DNA from: a bacterium
Lineage (GTDB): Bacteria > Dependentiae > Babeliae > Babeliales > RVW-14
DNA: 6,981 nt
Reading direction: 5' to 3'
Assembly (NCBI GenBank): GCA_010027825.1
Contig: RGUK01000075.1
Span: 1-6,981, forward strand
Shown: positions 1 to 5,347 of the stretch, one piece after another
How positions within the stretch are numbered: the stretch's first letter is position 1
How the letters are laid out: every line of letters starts with the position of its first letter
Program-made: the position numbers and the translations under genes
The notes under the pieces: model-generated
The model's input: only the letters and a program-made list of their open reading frames with translations
What the model was told of the DNA's origin: nothing
Databases searched by the model: none

Positions 1-375
<375 letters not shown>

Positions 376-382
<7 letters not shown>

Positions 383-696
383 GTCAACAAAGTCGTTACA
401 CGGCTCAAGCCGCTGGAAAGTATCGTTTAACGGGTTCAATTTCTGTTCCTGCATCTGTAACTGCTGGACAAATGATTGGCGCGTTCTATAAAAATGGTTC
501 ACTGATTTCGGTTGGCGCTAAAGGCGCATTCAACGTAGTCAATACAACAAATGAACAATCTTTCATAATGCCGAACCTATATACATCATTAGCGGCTAAT
601 GATTACGTCGAATTGTATGTTTACAAAATTGTTAGTTTTTCAACTGATGTTTCAATATCTCAGTCTACGTTTGGTGTTGAATGGGTTGGTGCATGA
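376..696 (+). CDS. Phage tail/fibre protein, C-terminal C1q-like domain (5' end missing)
   Basis: This frame is open from 343 to the TGA at 694-696. From about 376 it encodes a beta-rich domain typical of phage fibre and minor structural proteins: a start SRYTAQAAGKYRLTGSISV, then a YKNGSLISVG turn, and a late NDYVELYVY strand with a closing FGVEWVGA. This alternating pattern, with the aGkY and ndyVelyv signatures, is that of C1q/TNF-like trimeric domains used in host adsorption. It is only the end of a longer protein. The upstream bases code for DprA in a different frame, so the 5' part of the gene was lost at the junction. An ATG at 472 lies inside the domain and is unlikely to be the start. 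The next gene overlaps its stop (ATGATG at 693). Domain assignment is from pattern recognition. Confidence 0.7.
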
Positions 697-827
697 TGTT
701 GCCGCAAACGTTGGCGCATTGGATTGCTATCACTGTTGGTGGTTTAACGATTGTGACCACTTTGGGGCGTTGGTTCATTGTCGCGCCGTTGAAGCGTTAC
801 ATTGCTGAGCAGACTCATCCTGGTTGA
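693..827 (+). CDS. Small membrane protein of the lysis region, probably frameshifted
   Basis: A 44-residue product starts at ATGATG, overlapping the stop of the tail gene. It holds one clear hydrophobic helix, roughly residues 9-31 (HWIAITVGGLTIVTTLGRW...), followed by a basic stretch (PLKRYIAEQ), so the C-terminus is probably cytoplasmic. It stops at TGA 825-827. The adjacent frame continues as WLTKVDQRLIEHLNNHNEKGR to the TGA at 884-886, an amphipathic helix of the kind that usually ends such phage membrane proteins. The natural product is therefore probably about 60 residues, interrupted here by a one-base loss (or equivalent) in 809-824. Alternatively the second half may be translated separately from TTG 824, which overlaps the stop as TTGA. 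The position just before the holin suggests a lysis role, such as a holin partner. This is inferred. Confidence 0.6.
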   Translation: MMLPQTLAHWIAITVGGLTIVTTLGRWFIVAPLKRYIAEQTHPG

Positions 828-886
828 CTAAGGTTGATCAGCGTTTAATTGAGCATTTGAATAACCATAATGAGAAGGGTCGATGA
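824..886 (+). pseudogene. Displaced C-terminal helix of the preceding membrane protein
   Basis: Twenty in-frame codons encode LTKVDQRLIEHLNNHNEKGR and end at a TGA that overlaps the ATGATG start of the holin-like gene. The heptad-like spacing of V, L, I and L fits a short amphipathic or coiled-coil tail. Phage membrane proteins next to holins often have this layout of one membrane helix, a basic patch and a short coiled coil. The TTG at 824-826 could act as a weak coupled start because it overlaps the stop of the previous frame, but no ribosome-binding site is seen before it. A frameshift relic is the simpler reading. Confidence 0.4.
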
Positions 887-1077
887 TGTTGGATAGGTTG
901 TCGCCGCAGGTTCGTCATGCGTTGATTCTGTTGGGTGGTGCTGTATTGACATGGGCTGCTGGGAAGGTTGAATTGATTCCGGCTGATGTTCGACCGTTCG
1001 CGTCGGCAGCATTAGCCATTATCACGTTGGCGTGGACTCCCTTGACTCGACAATATGGGGTTGGTTCTAATGACTGA
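883..1077 (+). CDS. Holin-like two-helix membrane protein
   Basis: A 64-residue protein with two hydrophobic stretches, about residues 12-28 (HALILLGGAVLTWAAGK) and 38-54 (PFASAALAIITLAWTPL), joined by a short loop with acidic residues (VELIPADVRP). The small size, two helices and position directly before a peptidoglycan peptidase fit a class II-type holin that permeabilises the membrane so the endolysin can reach the wall. A purine-rich GAGAAGGG at about 871-878 sits well placed for the ATG at 883; the second ATG at 886 is also possible. The gene overlaps the endolysin start by eight bases. No single family is recognised from sequence, so the holin call rests on topology and context. Confidence 0.65.
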   Translation: MMLDRLSPQVRHALILLGGAVLTWAAGKVELIPADVRPFASAALAIITLAWTPLTRQYGVGSND

Positions 1078-1567
1078 AACCAGTATCAATGGTTGGCCAG
1101 CAAGCGAAAACCAAGAAACTATTGGTGTGAAGTCGTTCAAGATTCCGGGGTCGGTTCGTAAGGTTCGTGTAGCTGCGGATGCTGCACCGATTCTGTTGTG
1201 GGTTTCCGCACAGTTCCATGCAAAGGTTCAAAGCCTTGACCCTGATCCGTTAGCCGTGTGGGGTTACAAATATCGTAAAGCGTTACAAGGCAACGGCAAA
1301 CTTTCTGACCATGCTTCGGGTACTGCTGTTGATTTGCGGTCGGATAAGTTTCCGGTTGGCACAAGGCACATGAAACCGTGGCAGGTGTTGCGTGTCCGCC
1401 TGATTCTCGCCCAATGCAACAAACTCATCATTTGGGGTGGCGATTACAACGCCTTAACCAGTAAAGACCAGATGCATTTCGCTATCGCCCCAGGCGTGAC
1501 TGCTAAACAGATTCAGGCGTGGCGTGTTAAGAAACGCATTAGTGCTGAAGGTGTGCCTCTGCCGTGA
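1070..1567 (+). CDS. Endolysin: M15-family (VanY/D-Ala-D-Ala carboxypeptidase-like) peptidase
   Basis: A 165-residue protein with the zinc-site pattern of M15 peptidases. The segment SDHASGTAVDLR gives His81 and Asp88 (H-x6-D), and QMHF supplies His136. Upstream YKYRKAL and downstream IIWGGDY match the fold around the active site. Such enzymes cleave peptide cross-bridges or stem peptides of peptidoglycan and release phage progeny. The protein has no signal peptide, so export would need the holin encoded just upstream. I chose ATG 1070 because it overlaps the holin stop (1075-1077); an earlier in-frame ATG at 1055 lies deeper inside the holin gene. After residue 137 there is only a short tail and no recognisable wall-binding domain, so this looks like a single-domain lysin. 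The call as M15-like is confident; the exact bond cleaved cannot be told. Confidence 0.82.
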   Translation: MTETSINGWPASENQETIGVKSFKIPGSVRKVRVAADAAPILLWVSAQFHAKVQSLDPDPLAVWGYKYRKALQGNGKLSDHASGTAVDLRSDKFPVGTRHMKPWQVLRVRLILAQCNKLIIWGGDYNALTSKDQMHFAIAPGVTAKQIQAWRVKKRISAEGVPLP

Positions 1568-1926
1568 ACCAAGAGCAGCCGCCTATCTGCCGTGAATGTG
1601 GTTGGCAGAAGGTTTGGCATCCGTCGGGGGAACGGTTCCGCTGCTCAAGGTGTAAGAATCTGCGTTCGCATCACAAACTTTCGGGCGCTGAATGGGTCAG
1701 GCTGGTTGAAGCACAGCATGGTCTATGCGCCATTTGTGGGCTTGAATCACGTCTAGTTATCGACCATGATCATTCCTGCTGCCCGGTCAATAAATCGTGC
1801 GAGAAGTGCCGTCGTGGGCTTGTATGCCACACCTGTAACCGAATGCTTGGGTTAGGTCAAGACAACCCGGAAGTCCTCCTGAACGGTTTTCTATACCTGC
1901 ATTGGCGTAGGCAGCCGCTAGACTAG
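1564..1926 (+). CDS. Endonuclease VII-type His-Me (HNH) nuclease with extra N-terminal zinc finger
   Basis: A 120-residue protein of the recombination endonuclease VII family, which resolves branched DNA before packaging. The core shows CAICG (Cys55/58), then VIDHDH with the catalytic His in residues 68-70, and GLVCHTCNRMLGLGQDN (Cys88/91, Asn92, Asp100-Asn101). The zinc-binding Cys pairs and the closing G-x-x-x-D-N are diagnostic. An N-terminal CRECG...CSRC set (Cys9, 12, 27, 30) forms a second likely zinc ribbon, and CEKC at 79-82 lies within the core insert. Translation starts at GTG 1564, overlapping the endolysin stop as GTGA, which indicates translational coupling. It is the last gene of the late operon, followed directly by a terminator hairpin. 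The family is confident; the role in resolving junctions is from known relatives. Confidence 0.88.
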   Translation: MNQEQPPICRECGWQKVWHPSGERFRCSRCKNLRSHHKLSGAEWVRLVEAQHGLCAICGLESRLVIDHDHSCCPVNKSCEKCRRGLVCHTCNRMLGLGQDNPEVLLNGFLYLHWRRQPLD

Positions 1927-1931
1927 CAATG

Positions 1932-1980
1932 CCCCTATGGTTGAAGACGCCCTCTCACGTCTCCCATAGGGGTCTTTACT
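1932..1980 (+). terminator. Strong hairpin terminator after the lysis operon
   Basis: CCCCTATGG (1932-1940) pairs perfectly with CCATAGGGG (1964-1972). Inside it AGACG (1945-1949) pairs with CGTCT (1958-1962), which extends the stem beyond a small asymmetric loop. It is followed by TCTTTACTT, a weak T-rich run. It lies six bases after the stop of the nuclease gene and before the only clear promoter gap of the window, so it most likely separates late from early transcription. Confidence 0.78.
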
Positions 1981-2022
1981 TGCCAGCGACACGCCCAAAA
2001 ATAACTAAATACCCCCAAGGGC

Positions 2023-2060
2023 TAGACATTGATAGATAACCGTGTATTGTTTGCTATGTC
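2023..2060 (+). promoter_or_regulatory. Candidate promoter for the second operon
   Basis: The ~120 bp between the terminator and the gene at 2097 contains two overlapping sigma70-like readings. One is TAGACA (2023-2028), 16 bases, then TATTGT (2045-2050). The other is TTGATA (2029-2034), 17 bases, then TGCTAT (2052-2057). Position supports a promoter here, because all genes downstream are on one strand. Which hexamers are used cannot be decided by eye. The rest of the gap is AT-rich upstream (1995-2015) and has a second GAGAGG at 2065-2070 with no start codon behind it. Confidence 0.42.
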
Positions 2061-2096
2061 AGGGGAGAGGCCACTGGCACTGTTTGAGAGGACAGG

Positions 2097-2342
2097 ATGA
2101 TGACAACTCCGAAGATGCGTACTGATGCGCCTTTGTCGCCTGAGCAGATTCGCGCCATTGTTGGTCAACATGATGAACTCATGCGCCGTCGTCGTTATAT
2201 TGCTGTGCGTACCGTTGTGCGTATCGTGTTCTGGTCAACCGTCATTGGTGTTGGTCTTTACTTTGCTAACAAATACAACATTATTTTTGATGATTATCGG
2301 GATACGTGTGAAGCATTGGGTCAAACCTGCCCAACAAAATAA
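2097..2342 (+). CDS. Single-pass membrane protein of unknown function
   Basis: An 81-residue protein that opens the second operon. It starts at ATGATG with GAGAGGACAGG immediately upstream (GAGAGG at 2086-2091). Residues 1-29 are polar, followed by an arginine run RRRR (30-33) and a hydrophobic helix at about 39-57 (TVVRIVFWSTVIGVGLYFA), then a short tail with two cysteines (DTCEALGQTC). The basic patch before the helix predicts a cytoplasmic N-terminus and an outside tail of about 22 residues in which the two cysteines could pair. I do not recognise the family. Being first in an early-type operon, it could act at the host membrane, for example in superinfection control, but nothing in the sequence shows this. 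Confidence 0.72.
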   Translation: MMTTPKMRTDAPLSPEQIRAIVGQHDELMRRRRYIAVRTVVRIVFWSTVIGVGLYFANKYNIIFDDYRDTCEALGQTCPTK

Positions 2343-2361
2343 CAACCAGCGAGAGGAAACA

Positions 2362-2595
2362 ATGATGACAGAAACAACCACAGTGAAAGCCAGCCGTAAC
2401 CGTTGGACTGATGACGACATCGCCTACATTCGGGCGAACGCGAGCGCCGGTGCGAAAGCCATTGCAACCGCGTTGAATCGGTCTGAGGCGACGGTGCGTA
2501 ATAAGGCGGTGCAACTGGGTGTGAGTTTGCGTTTGCCGGGTTCAACTGTTGGTCGCCGTTCGAAGGCTGAAACTGTGAGTGTGGATTTAGTCTGA
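2362..2595 (+). CDS. Small helix-turn-helix DNA-binding protein
   Basis: A 77-residue protein starting at ATGATG behind GAGAGGAAAC (GAGAGG at 2351-2356). The same frame is open much further upstream, but that part overlaps the previous gene and has no ribosome-binding site. RWTDDDIAYIRANA (residues 14-27) followed by GAKAIATALNRSEATVRNKAVQLGV (30-54) is a homeodomain-like helix-turn-helix: a Trp-led first helix as in Myb/SANT and GcrA-like domains, then the turn NRSEATV and the recognition helix RNKAVQLG. The tail is basic (RRSKAE). It probably binds DNA as a regulator or accessory factor. Its stop overlaps the start of the next gene, a nuclease, by one base (TGATG), so the two are made together. 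Fold assignment is good; target and role are unknown. Confidence 0.78.
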   Translation: MMTETTTVKASRNRWTDDDIAYIRANASAGAKAIATALNRSEATVRNKAVQLGVSLRLPGSTVGRRSKAETVSVDLV

Positions 2596-2930
2596 TGGCG
2601 AATAGTCGTGTTGCGCGTGGCCGTAAAACTCAAAGCGTTATCGCTGAATGGTTTCGCGCACACGGCTATCCCAAAGCTAAAGCCATTGAAGCGTTTCTAC
2701 CCGGTGCTGACATTGTTGGTGTTGATGGTTTCAGTATTGAAGTCAAAGCCACCAGCAAAGGCGACCTGTTGGCAGCATTACGGCAAGCCAAAGCCAACGC
2801 TATCGAATGTCAGACCCCAGTGGTTATATGGCGACCAAACGGTTACGGCGAAACCCGACAAGGCGAATGGATCGTAGCAATGACCCTAAACGATTTCACA
2901 CAACTCATTGAGAGGCAAACCCATGGCTAA
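2595..2930 (+). CDS. PD-(D/E)XK nuclease, Holliday junction resolvase-like
   Basis: A 111-residue protein with the compact PD-(D/E)XK fold seen in archaeal-type Hjc and phage resolvase-like proteins. An N-terminal helix RGRKTQSVIAEWF carries Glu18. Then PGADIV gives Asp39, and FSIEVKA gives Glu49-x-Lys51, which together form the metal-binding active site. The following helix LLAALRQAKANA and the strand TPVVIWRPNG match the usual order of elements. It probably cuts branched or single-strand-containing DNA in phage recombination. The start overlaps the stop of the helix-turn-helix gene (TGATG). The last residues overlap the start of the next gene at 2923. Sequence alone does not tell a junction resolvase from another small nuclease of this fold. 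Confidence 0.8.
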   Translation: MANSRVARGRKTQSVIAEWFRAHGYPKAKAIEAFLPGADIVGVDGFSIEVKATSKGDLLAALRQAKANAIECQTPVVIWRPNGYGETRQGEWIVAMTLNDFTQLIERQTHG

Positions 2931-3222
2931 AGATTTGAAACACATTGAACAAATCATTGAACAAATGCGGCAAATCAAAACCAATATCAACGCCCTAGAG
3001 GAACGCTACGACCTGCTGAAAGAACGCGTCATTGAAGCGTTGGCTGACGATAATGAAGGATTCATTGACGGCAAACCAGTTGTCACATTTAAGCAAACAG
3101 TGTCACGCCGGTTCGATCAAACATGGTTGAAAACAAACATGCCTGACGTGTATGAGCAAGGGCGCAAAGAAACAATCAGTATCCGATTTACGCTTGTTGA
3201 GGAGCAGCCTGATGGAGCGTGA
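2923..3222 (+). CDS. Coiled-coil protein resembling the C-terminal part of YqaJ-type recombinases
   Basis: A 99-residue protein starting at ATG 2923 behind GAGAGG (2910-2915), overlapping the nuclease stop by eight bases. Residues 5-45 are a charged helix with heptad-like spacing (HIEQIIEQMRQIKTNINALEERYDLLKERVIEAL). The rest (GFIDGKPVVTFKQTVSRRFDQTWLKTNMPDVYEQ ... ISIRFTLVEE, split here) is a small beta unit. The sequence pattern, a helix, then dGkpVvtfk, then rrfD, then Pd.y, then a final strand, recalls the tail that follows the nuclease domain in many phage YqaJ/lambda exonuclease-like proteins. Here it stands as a gene of its own, next to a separate RecB/Cas4-like nuclease. A role as partner of that nuclease is inferred. 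The resemblance is from memory and moderate. Confidence 0.6.
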   Translation: MAKDLKHIEQIIEQMRQIKTNINALEERYDLLKERVIEALADDNEGFIDGKPVVTFKQTVSRRFDQTWLKTNMPDVYEQGRKETISIRFTLVEEQPDGA

Positions 3223-3304
3223 AGTGTTATGCGGCGACTGTCTAATGCAGATGCGGTTGACCGTCAAAGGTGACCGTTACGTATGCATAAGGTGCGAAAA
3301 ATAA
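3212..3304 (+). CDS. 30-residue zinc-ribbon mini-protein
   Basis: A 30-codon frame runs from ATG 3212 (overlapping the previous stop by 11 bases) to TAA 3302-3304, which overlaps the start of the nuclease gene as TAATG. It encodes CGDC (Cys7/10), then MRLTVKGDRYV, then CIRC (Cys25/28). This is a C-x2-C-x14-C-x2-C arrangement, exactly a minimal zinc ribbon with a beta-hairpin spacer. GAGGAG at 3199-3204 is a good ribosome-binding site about seven bases before the start. The exact stitching between neighbours and the clean metal site argue that it is a real gene although very short. It may be a nucleic acid-binding or protein-binding knuckle that works with the nuclease encoded next. Confidence 0.65.
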   Translation: MEREVLCGDCLMQMRLTVKGDRYVCIRCEK

Positions 3305-4044
3305 TGTTTGCTAACGGGGAGAATCGTTTACGCGCAGACATCATGCAACGCATCAACCAACACGGTGCAAACCGGCCACGAGCCCTACAAACACAAGTCG
3401 GTTGTTCAAGCATTGGTGTCACCTGTGACCGCAAACTTGGCTACCAGTTGCTCGGCATTAAAGGTCAACGCTCAAAGACCCCAGGCTGGGCAGCAACCAT
3501 CGGCACCGCTATCCACACGCATCTTGAAACAGTGTTCAGTGGTAGTGACGAATGGCTCACCGAGCAACCAATATCGGTCAAGTATCGTGACTTCAAAATT
3601 CCCGGCACAGTTGACCTGTATTCCATCGCCCACCGTACTGTTATTGACTTCAAGCTCGTTGGCGAAGCCACACTATCAAAGGCACGCAACGGGCGTATCA
3701 GTCGCCAGTATTCGGTACAAGTGCAGTTATATGGTTTAGGTTTGCAGCAAGCCGGCTACAAAGTCGACAAAGTAGCGATTCTGTTCCTGCCTAGGAATCG
3801 TGAACTTGCTGATGCTGTCCTATGGGAAACCACGTTCGACCCAACCATTGCCCACATGGCGTTAGATAGGTTCGATTTGATTGACCAAACTATTGAAACG
3901 CATGGCGTTAATGCGCTACAAATGCTCACCGTTGCTGATGCGCCATGCAACTGGTGTGACTGGTTCGACCCAGCTGCTAAAGAGTTGACCAAAGGATGCC
4001 CCGGTGTCCCGTTAACAAACCCACTAAACAACCTCATAGTCTGA
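3304..4044 (+). CDS. RecB/Cas4-like PD-(D/E)XK exonuclease with iron-sulfur cysteines
   Basis: A 246-residue protein with the RecB-type nuclease core. GTAIHTHLE gives the motif I His71, KIPGTVDLY gives Asp104, TVIDFKLVG gives Asp115-x-Lys117, and QVQLYGLGL (139-147) is the Q-x3-Y motif typical of RecB, AddB and Cas4. Cysteines lie where Cas4-type enzymes hold a 4Fe-4S cluster: Cys34 and Cys41 before the core, and Cys215-x2-Cys218-x13-Cys232 at the end. It likely resects DNA ends for phage recombination or replication. No Cas1, Cas2 or repeat array is present, so it is not evidence of CRISPR. I chose ATG 3304 because it overlaps the zinc-ribbon stop (TAATG); an upstream in-frame ATG at 3283 is inside that peptide. 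It is followed ten bases later by the next gene. Confidence 0.85.
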   Translation: MFANGENRLRADIMQRINQHGANRPRALQTQVGCSSIGVTCDRKLGYQLLGIKGQRSKTPGWAATIGTAIHTHLETVFSGSDEWLTEQPISVKYRDFKIPGTVDLYSIAHRTVIDFKLVGEATLSKARNGRISRQYSVQVQLYGLGLQQAGYKVDKVAILFLPRNRELADAVLWETTFDPTIAHMALDRFDLIDQTIETHGVNALQMLTVADAPCNWCDWFDPAAKELTKGCPGVPLTNPLNNLIV

Positions 4045-4054
4045 GAGGGAAAGC

Positions 4055-4531
4055 ATGTTCAACCAACCAGCCGAAACAACGGCAACTGAAGGTGGCTATT
4101 TCAAGCCAGCGAACCACGACGGTTCACTCATCCTGTTCGAAAGCGTCATCGGTGAAGGCCGCGAGTTCGACACAATGGCAAACACTGAACGCGACTACCG
4201 GCTAGTGACATACATTGACCTTGACGGTGATTGCACCCCACGCCAAGGCAAAGTCACCCACGTTGGTTTGGTCAAGAAACTACCAATGAATGGGACAAAC
4301 ATTCTTGGGCGAATCAACAAAGTGAAAACAGCATCCGGCTACAACGCATGGGTATTGGAACCGTACAAGCCTGAAGATGCGGCACAAGCCAAAGCATGGA
4401 TCGACGGTGGTCGTAAACCACAAGCCGACCCATTCAACGCCGGTGTTGCCGATGCCACAGGGGTCACACCAGAAATGGTCGCCCAGTTGAAACGTCTCGG
4501 CATGATTAAGGATGATGCACCACAGTTCTAA
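4055..4531 (+). CDS. Probable single-stranded DNA binding-like protein of the recombination module
   Basis: A 158-residue protein starting at ATG 4055 behind GAGAGG (4043-4048). The middle part has alternating strands (SLILFESV, YRLVTYIDLDGDC, VTHVGLVKKL, TNILGRINKV, YNAWVLEPY) that suggest a compact beta-barrel. The end (EMVAQLKRLGMIKDDAPQF) is a helix followed by an acidic tip closed by Phe, as in many single-stranded DNA binding proteins, whose tip recruits partner enzymes. Proteins with this LDG...LGRI...W.L pattern are familiar beside RecB/Cas4-like nucleases in actinobacterial phages, although usually left as hypothetical. Function as a DNA-binding partner of the upstream nuclease is inferred from tip, fold guess and context, not from a definite family match. 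Confidence 0.58.
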   Translation: MFNQPAETTATEGGYFKPANHDGSLILFESVIGEGREFDTMANTERDYRLVTYIDLDGDCTPRQGKVTHVGLVKKLPMNGTNILGRINKVKTASGYNAWVLEPYKPEDAAQAKAWIDGGRKPQADPFNAGVADATGVTPEMVAQLKRLGMIKDDAPQF

Positions 4532-4540
4532 AACGCTTCT

Positions 4541-4628
4541 GGTGGTCGGGGTTCACACTGTTGTGTTCGCGGTGAAGGATGCTCACGATGCTATGACTCC
4601 CATGCTAGGCATACCTGCCCCGACCACC
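4541..4628 (+). ncRNA. Candidate structured RNA closed by a perfect 11-bp stem
   Basis: GGTGGTCGGGG (4541-4551) is exactly complementary to CCCCGACCACC (4618-4628). Inside, TTCAC (4552-4556) pairs with GTGAA (4572-4576), directly stacked on the outer stem, and ATGC (4602-4605) can pair with GCAT (4609-4612). This gives a multibranch fold of 88 bases. No T-run follows, so it is not a usual terminator, and no tRNA T-arm or D-arm is seen on either strand. It fills most of the gap between the genes ending at 4531 and starting at 4657. An alternative is a 42-residue open frame from ATG 4515 (or 4512) to TGA 4641-4643 (hydrophobic middle LLVVGVHTVVFAV), but its start has no suitably spaced ribosome-binding site. 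A regulatory leader for the downstream genes is possible. Confidence 0.4.
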
Positions 4629-4656
4629 ATTCCCATATCTTGAGAGGACAAAAAAC

Positions 4657-4863
4657 ATGATCCGGTTACAAGCCGGCGATGCGCACGCTATTACTGTGCT
4701 CGTTGCCGCAACGTTCGCATTCAAAGCCGACGAGTTAGACCCTTTCATTGACGGCACGCATGCTGAACATGTCACCACATGGAATCGTTACATTGATCAT
4801 GCGCACATGTTCATTGACCATTTAAGCAATGCTGGGTTTGTTCGGAAGGTGACATTGAAATGA
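4657..4863 (+). CDS. Small hypothetical protein
   Basis: A 68-residue protein starting at ATG 4657 behind a good GAGAGGA (4642-4648), just after the inverted repeat region. It has no cysteines, no membrane helix and no motif that I recognise. It is predicted to be mostly helical with several histidines (HAEHVTTWNRYIDHAHMFIDH) and ends in a basic strand (FVRKVTLK). Its stop overlaps the start of the next gene as ATGA (4860-4863), so the two are translationally coupled. Size, codon usage and the strong ribosome-binding site support it as a real gene. Function unknown. Confidence 0.65.
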   Translation: MIRLQAGDAHAITVLVAATFAFKADELDPFIDGTHAEHVTTWNRYIDHAHMFIDHLSNAGFVRKVTLK

Positions 4864-5144
4864 GCACAACTAGTCGTGACCTTGCTGTCGAAATCGATTT
4901 GCTACGCGACCTGGCTAAAGAAGTTGTTGACCGTTTCACACCTAACGTGTTCAGTTGTGCCTGTAATGGTGAGGCTGAAGACTGCAAGAAAGCACTCAAC
5001 GATGGGCGTGTGTGGGAACGACGTGATGCGGTACAAGCCATCGCCTCATGGCTACTCGCGCTCGCATATGACCGAGAAGACCAGCAAGACGACAATGAAC
5101 GCGCACAGATTAGAGAAGAAACCGCGGCAAGGTGGGCACAATGA
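4860..5144 (+). CDS. Small helical hypothetical protein with a cysteine cluster
   Basis: A 94-residue, strongly helical and charged protein. An N-terminal helix (AVEIDLLRDLAKEVVDRF) is followed by a short cysteine cluster, FSCACNGEAEDC (Cys33, Cys35, Cys42), and then by helices DAVQAIASWLLALAYDRED and NERAQIREETAARWAQ. Three cysteines could take part in a metal site with another ligand or protein, but no known family is recognised. It overlaps both neighbours by ATGA (4860-4863 and 5141-5144), so it belongs to a tightly coupled chain of small genes. The translation in the other frame over the same bases lacks a ribosome-binding site and fits poorly. Confidence 0.65.
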   Translation: MSTTSRDLAVEIDLLRDLAKEVVDRFTPNVFSCACNGEAEDCKKALNDGRVWERRDAVQAIASWLLALAYDREDQQDDNERAQIREETAARWAQ

Positions 5145-5347
5145 ACCTCACATTTAGTTCACCGATGCCGAACATGAGCCAACTGCAGCGTGAAGCCTAC
5201 GGTCAAGGCCGCCGACACGTCGCAACAATGATTGCCGAACTACACCGAGCTGACGACAACGGTTACTGCATCGCATGTGATTACGGATATCCATGCACAA
5301 CCATCAAACTCATTACCCCATATTTGCCAACAGAAACAACACAATGA
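5141..5347 (+). CDS. Small protein with CxxC...YPC knuckle
   Basis: A 68-residue protein starting at ATG 5141, overlapping the previous stop. Residues 14-36 form an amphipathic helix (QLQREAYGQGRRHVATMIAELHR), followed by the motif GYCIACDYGYPCTTIKLI with Cys43, Cys46 and Cys52. The C-x2-C-x5-C layout with a Tyr-Pro-Cys ending recalls short knuckles often seen at the C-termini of small actinophage proteins of unknown function. A fourth ligand, such as a His or Asp nearby, would be needed for zinc. The stop overlaps the start of the WhiB gene (ATGA at 5344-5347), so its level is likely tied to WhiB. A gene two places downstream (5616) carries a related motif. Confidence 0.66.
   Translation: MNLTFSSPMPNMSQLQREAYGQGRRHVATMIAELHRADDNGYCIACDYGYPCTTIKLITPYLPTETTQ

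Noticed and set aside
2065..2070. Second GAGAGG upstream of the gene at 2097 as evidence of another leader gene
   Set aside because: No ATG, GTG or TTG follows at a workable distance before the next GAGAGG.
2235..2663. Four overlapping minus-strand frames opposite the membrane and helix-turn-helix genes
   Set aside because: No recognisable protein, mutually overlapping, and contrary to the single-strand gene layout.
3304..4044. Cas4-like nuclease as a sign of a CRISPR system
   Set aside because: No Cas1, Cas2 or regularly spaced repeats are present anywhere in the window, and stand-alone Cas4/RecB-like nucleases are common in phages.
4541..4628. tRNA gene in the stem-bounded element, on either strand
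   Set aside because: The outer stem looks like an acceptor arm, but no T-arm with TTC loop, no D-arm and no seven-base anticodon loop can be placed.
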